From Candidatus Levyibacteriota bacterium (GTDB lineage: Bacteria > Patescibacteriota > Microgenomatia > Levybacterales > UBA12049), in assembly GCA_023245515.1 (NCBI GenBank), contig JAHFKE010000074.1:1-5545 (forward strand): 5,545 nucleotides of DNA, in the 5' to 3' direction. Of the stretch, positions 4,770 through 5,545 are shown in pieces (the first letter of the stretch is position 1; each line of letters starts with the position of its first letter). Under the pieces are notes generated by a model. The model saw nothing but the letters and a program-made list of their open reading frames with translations, made no database searches and was not told the DNA's origin. Made by a program: the position numbers and the translations under genes.

Positions 4770-5545
4770 ATGATACTACTATTATTGATAACACTTCTTT
4801 GCGTGATAGTTGCTTTTGTTGGGGGCGTTTCGCCTGAGGGGCTATCTAATGTTTTTTATGCATATTATCTTGTTGAATTTGATTTTTTAGCGAGACATTT
4901 AGTTATTTTTATTGTGGGAATTGGGATAGTGGTGATATTTTTTTCCCGGTCAAAAAAGTTTCTTAAAAACCTACCGGTATATATTATTAGCGTGATACTA
5001 GGAGGATCTTTGTTGGGATATGTCCTGCTATGTATCATAGCTGTTGTGCAGCTTAACTCTATGGCGCTAGTCCTTGATTTACATCCCCAGCTGGCAGGTA
5101 TGGAAACTGATAAAAGTACGATAGCAAAGGTGCTACAAGTAACGAATAAAGCTCCTGAGGTTATTGTTGCAGACCCAAAGAATATTGCATCAGCGATTGC
5201 TACTGCTACAAGTGGAACGAAGAATTTTTACGGGAAATATGCGCTTCCGTCAATTCCAAGTTTTCTTATTTTGCCAGTTAAGGAATCCGCAGGAGATCTT
5301 TTCTTTTTTGATAACACATTGGTTATTGGAAATTTTAATGCTGCCGATATGCAAGTGCTGAGTCCTCTTATCGGATATCAGTTTGTTAAGAGTTATTTTG
5401 AGACGAGGGATATTGCTTCATATCCAAAGGTAACGATTATGAGTAATGAGGAGTATGGCGCTAAGAGAAAAGAGGAAGAGGATAAGAAGCTTCTTCAAAT
5501 TGACGAGCAGCAGGGTCGTGTTAATAAGGGTATAGCAACAATTTC
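4770..5545 (+). CDS. Multi-pass membrane protein with a C-terminal soluble domain, partial (runs off the right edge)
   Basis: Not recognised. Seen: 258 complete codons are open from the ATG at 4770 to the window end. An in-frame TAG at 4746-4748 and no ATG, GTG or TTG in between fix this start. Three hydrophobic segments lie at about 2-20, 39-58 and 69-95. A soluble region follows from about 100, with VIVADPKNIASAIATAT (131-147), an aromatic-rich stretch (FYGKYALPSIPSFLIL, 153-168) and, from about 226 on, a charged, probably coiled-coil run rich in Glu/Lys/Gln (EEYGAKRKEEEDKKLLQIDE). Only 7 bp separate it from the preceding stop, with no Shine-Dalgarno site, so it is probably co-transcribed and perhaps coupled. 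Its AT-rich codons (ATA, TTA, TTT) look heavier than in the ligase gene, by eye. Inferred: membrane-anchored envelope protein of the same cluster, possibly a sensor or scaffold. No family can be named. Confidence 0.75.
   Translation, partial: MILLLLITLLCVIVAFVGGVSPEGLSNVFYAYYLVEFDFLARHLVIFIVGIGIVVIFFSRSKKFLKNLPVYIISVILGGSLLGYVLLCIIAVVQLNSMALVLDLHPQLAGMETDKSTIAKVLQVTNKAPEVIVADPKNIASAIATATSGTKNFYGKYALPSIPSFLILPVKESAGDLFFFDNTLVIGNFNAADMQVLSPLIGYQFVKSYFETRDIASYPKVTIMSNEEYGAKRKEEEDKKLLQIDEQQGRVNKGIATI

Noticed and set aside
5164..5361. Plus-strand 65-aa open frame near the right edge
   Set aside because: It is a +1-frame shadow of the open frame running from 4770 to the edge, which has membrane segments and tight operon spacing.

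Overview
The window looks like part of a small-genome bacterium of the Candidate Phyla Radiation (Patescibacteria, Parcubacteria-like). This is an inference from several things together: a GH130-type glycosidase, a Wzy/WaaL-like ligase fused to TPRs, a short IS1595-like zinc-ribbon/HTH protein, very small Lys-rich ORFs, compact spacing, and no clear Shine-Dalgarno site at any of the six starts. No in-frame TGA was seen in the genes read, so nothing here argues for a UGA-reassigned code. No rRNA, tRNA, CRISPR array or strong rho-independent terminator was found.

Layout. Positions 1-949 (minus) hold the N-terminal 316 codons of a GH130-like beta-propeller protein that runs off the left edge. 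A 158-bp divergent control region (950-1107) separates it from a 40-aa Lys-rich small ORF (1108-1230, plus). A tandem heptamer array (1242-1276) fills the gap between that ORF and the convergent 1268-1744 (minus) gene. That gene encodes a 158-aa IS1595-like protein with the zinc ribbon and HTH but no DDE catalytic domain. A second divergent control region (1745-1865) has back-to-back promoters. Rightward, a tight cluster reads 1866-4142 (758-aa O-antigen-ligase/TPR membrane protein), 4142-4762 (206-aa membrane-anchored exported protein, 1-nt overlap, GTG start) and 4770-5545 (multi-TM protein with an outer domain, cut by the right edge).

How it may work together. The rightward cluster looks like one transcription unit for envelope or surface-glycan work: a polymerase/ligase plus two co-translated membrane-anchored proteins. 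The leftward GH130-like gene is also carbohydrate-related but is separately transcribed. Two of the promoters (small ORF, IS1595-like gene) place the predicted transcript start on the ATG itself, implying leaderless mRNAs. The other two place a short hairpin at or near the predicted 5' end of a leader that lacks a Shine-Dalgarno site. All promoter calls are by eye and all functions are from sequence reading alone.
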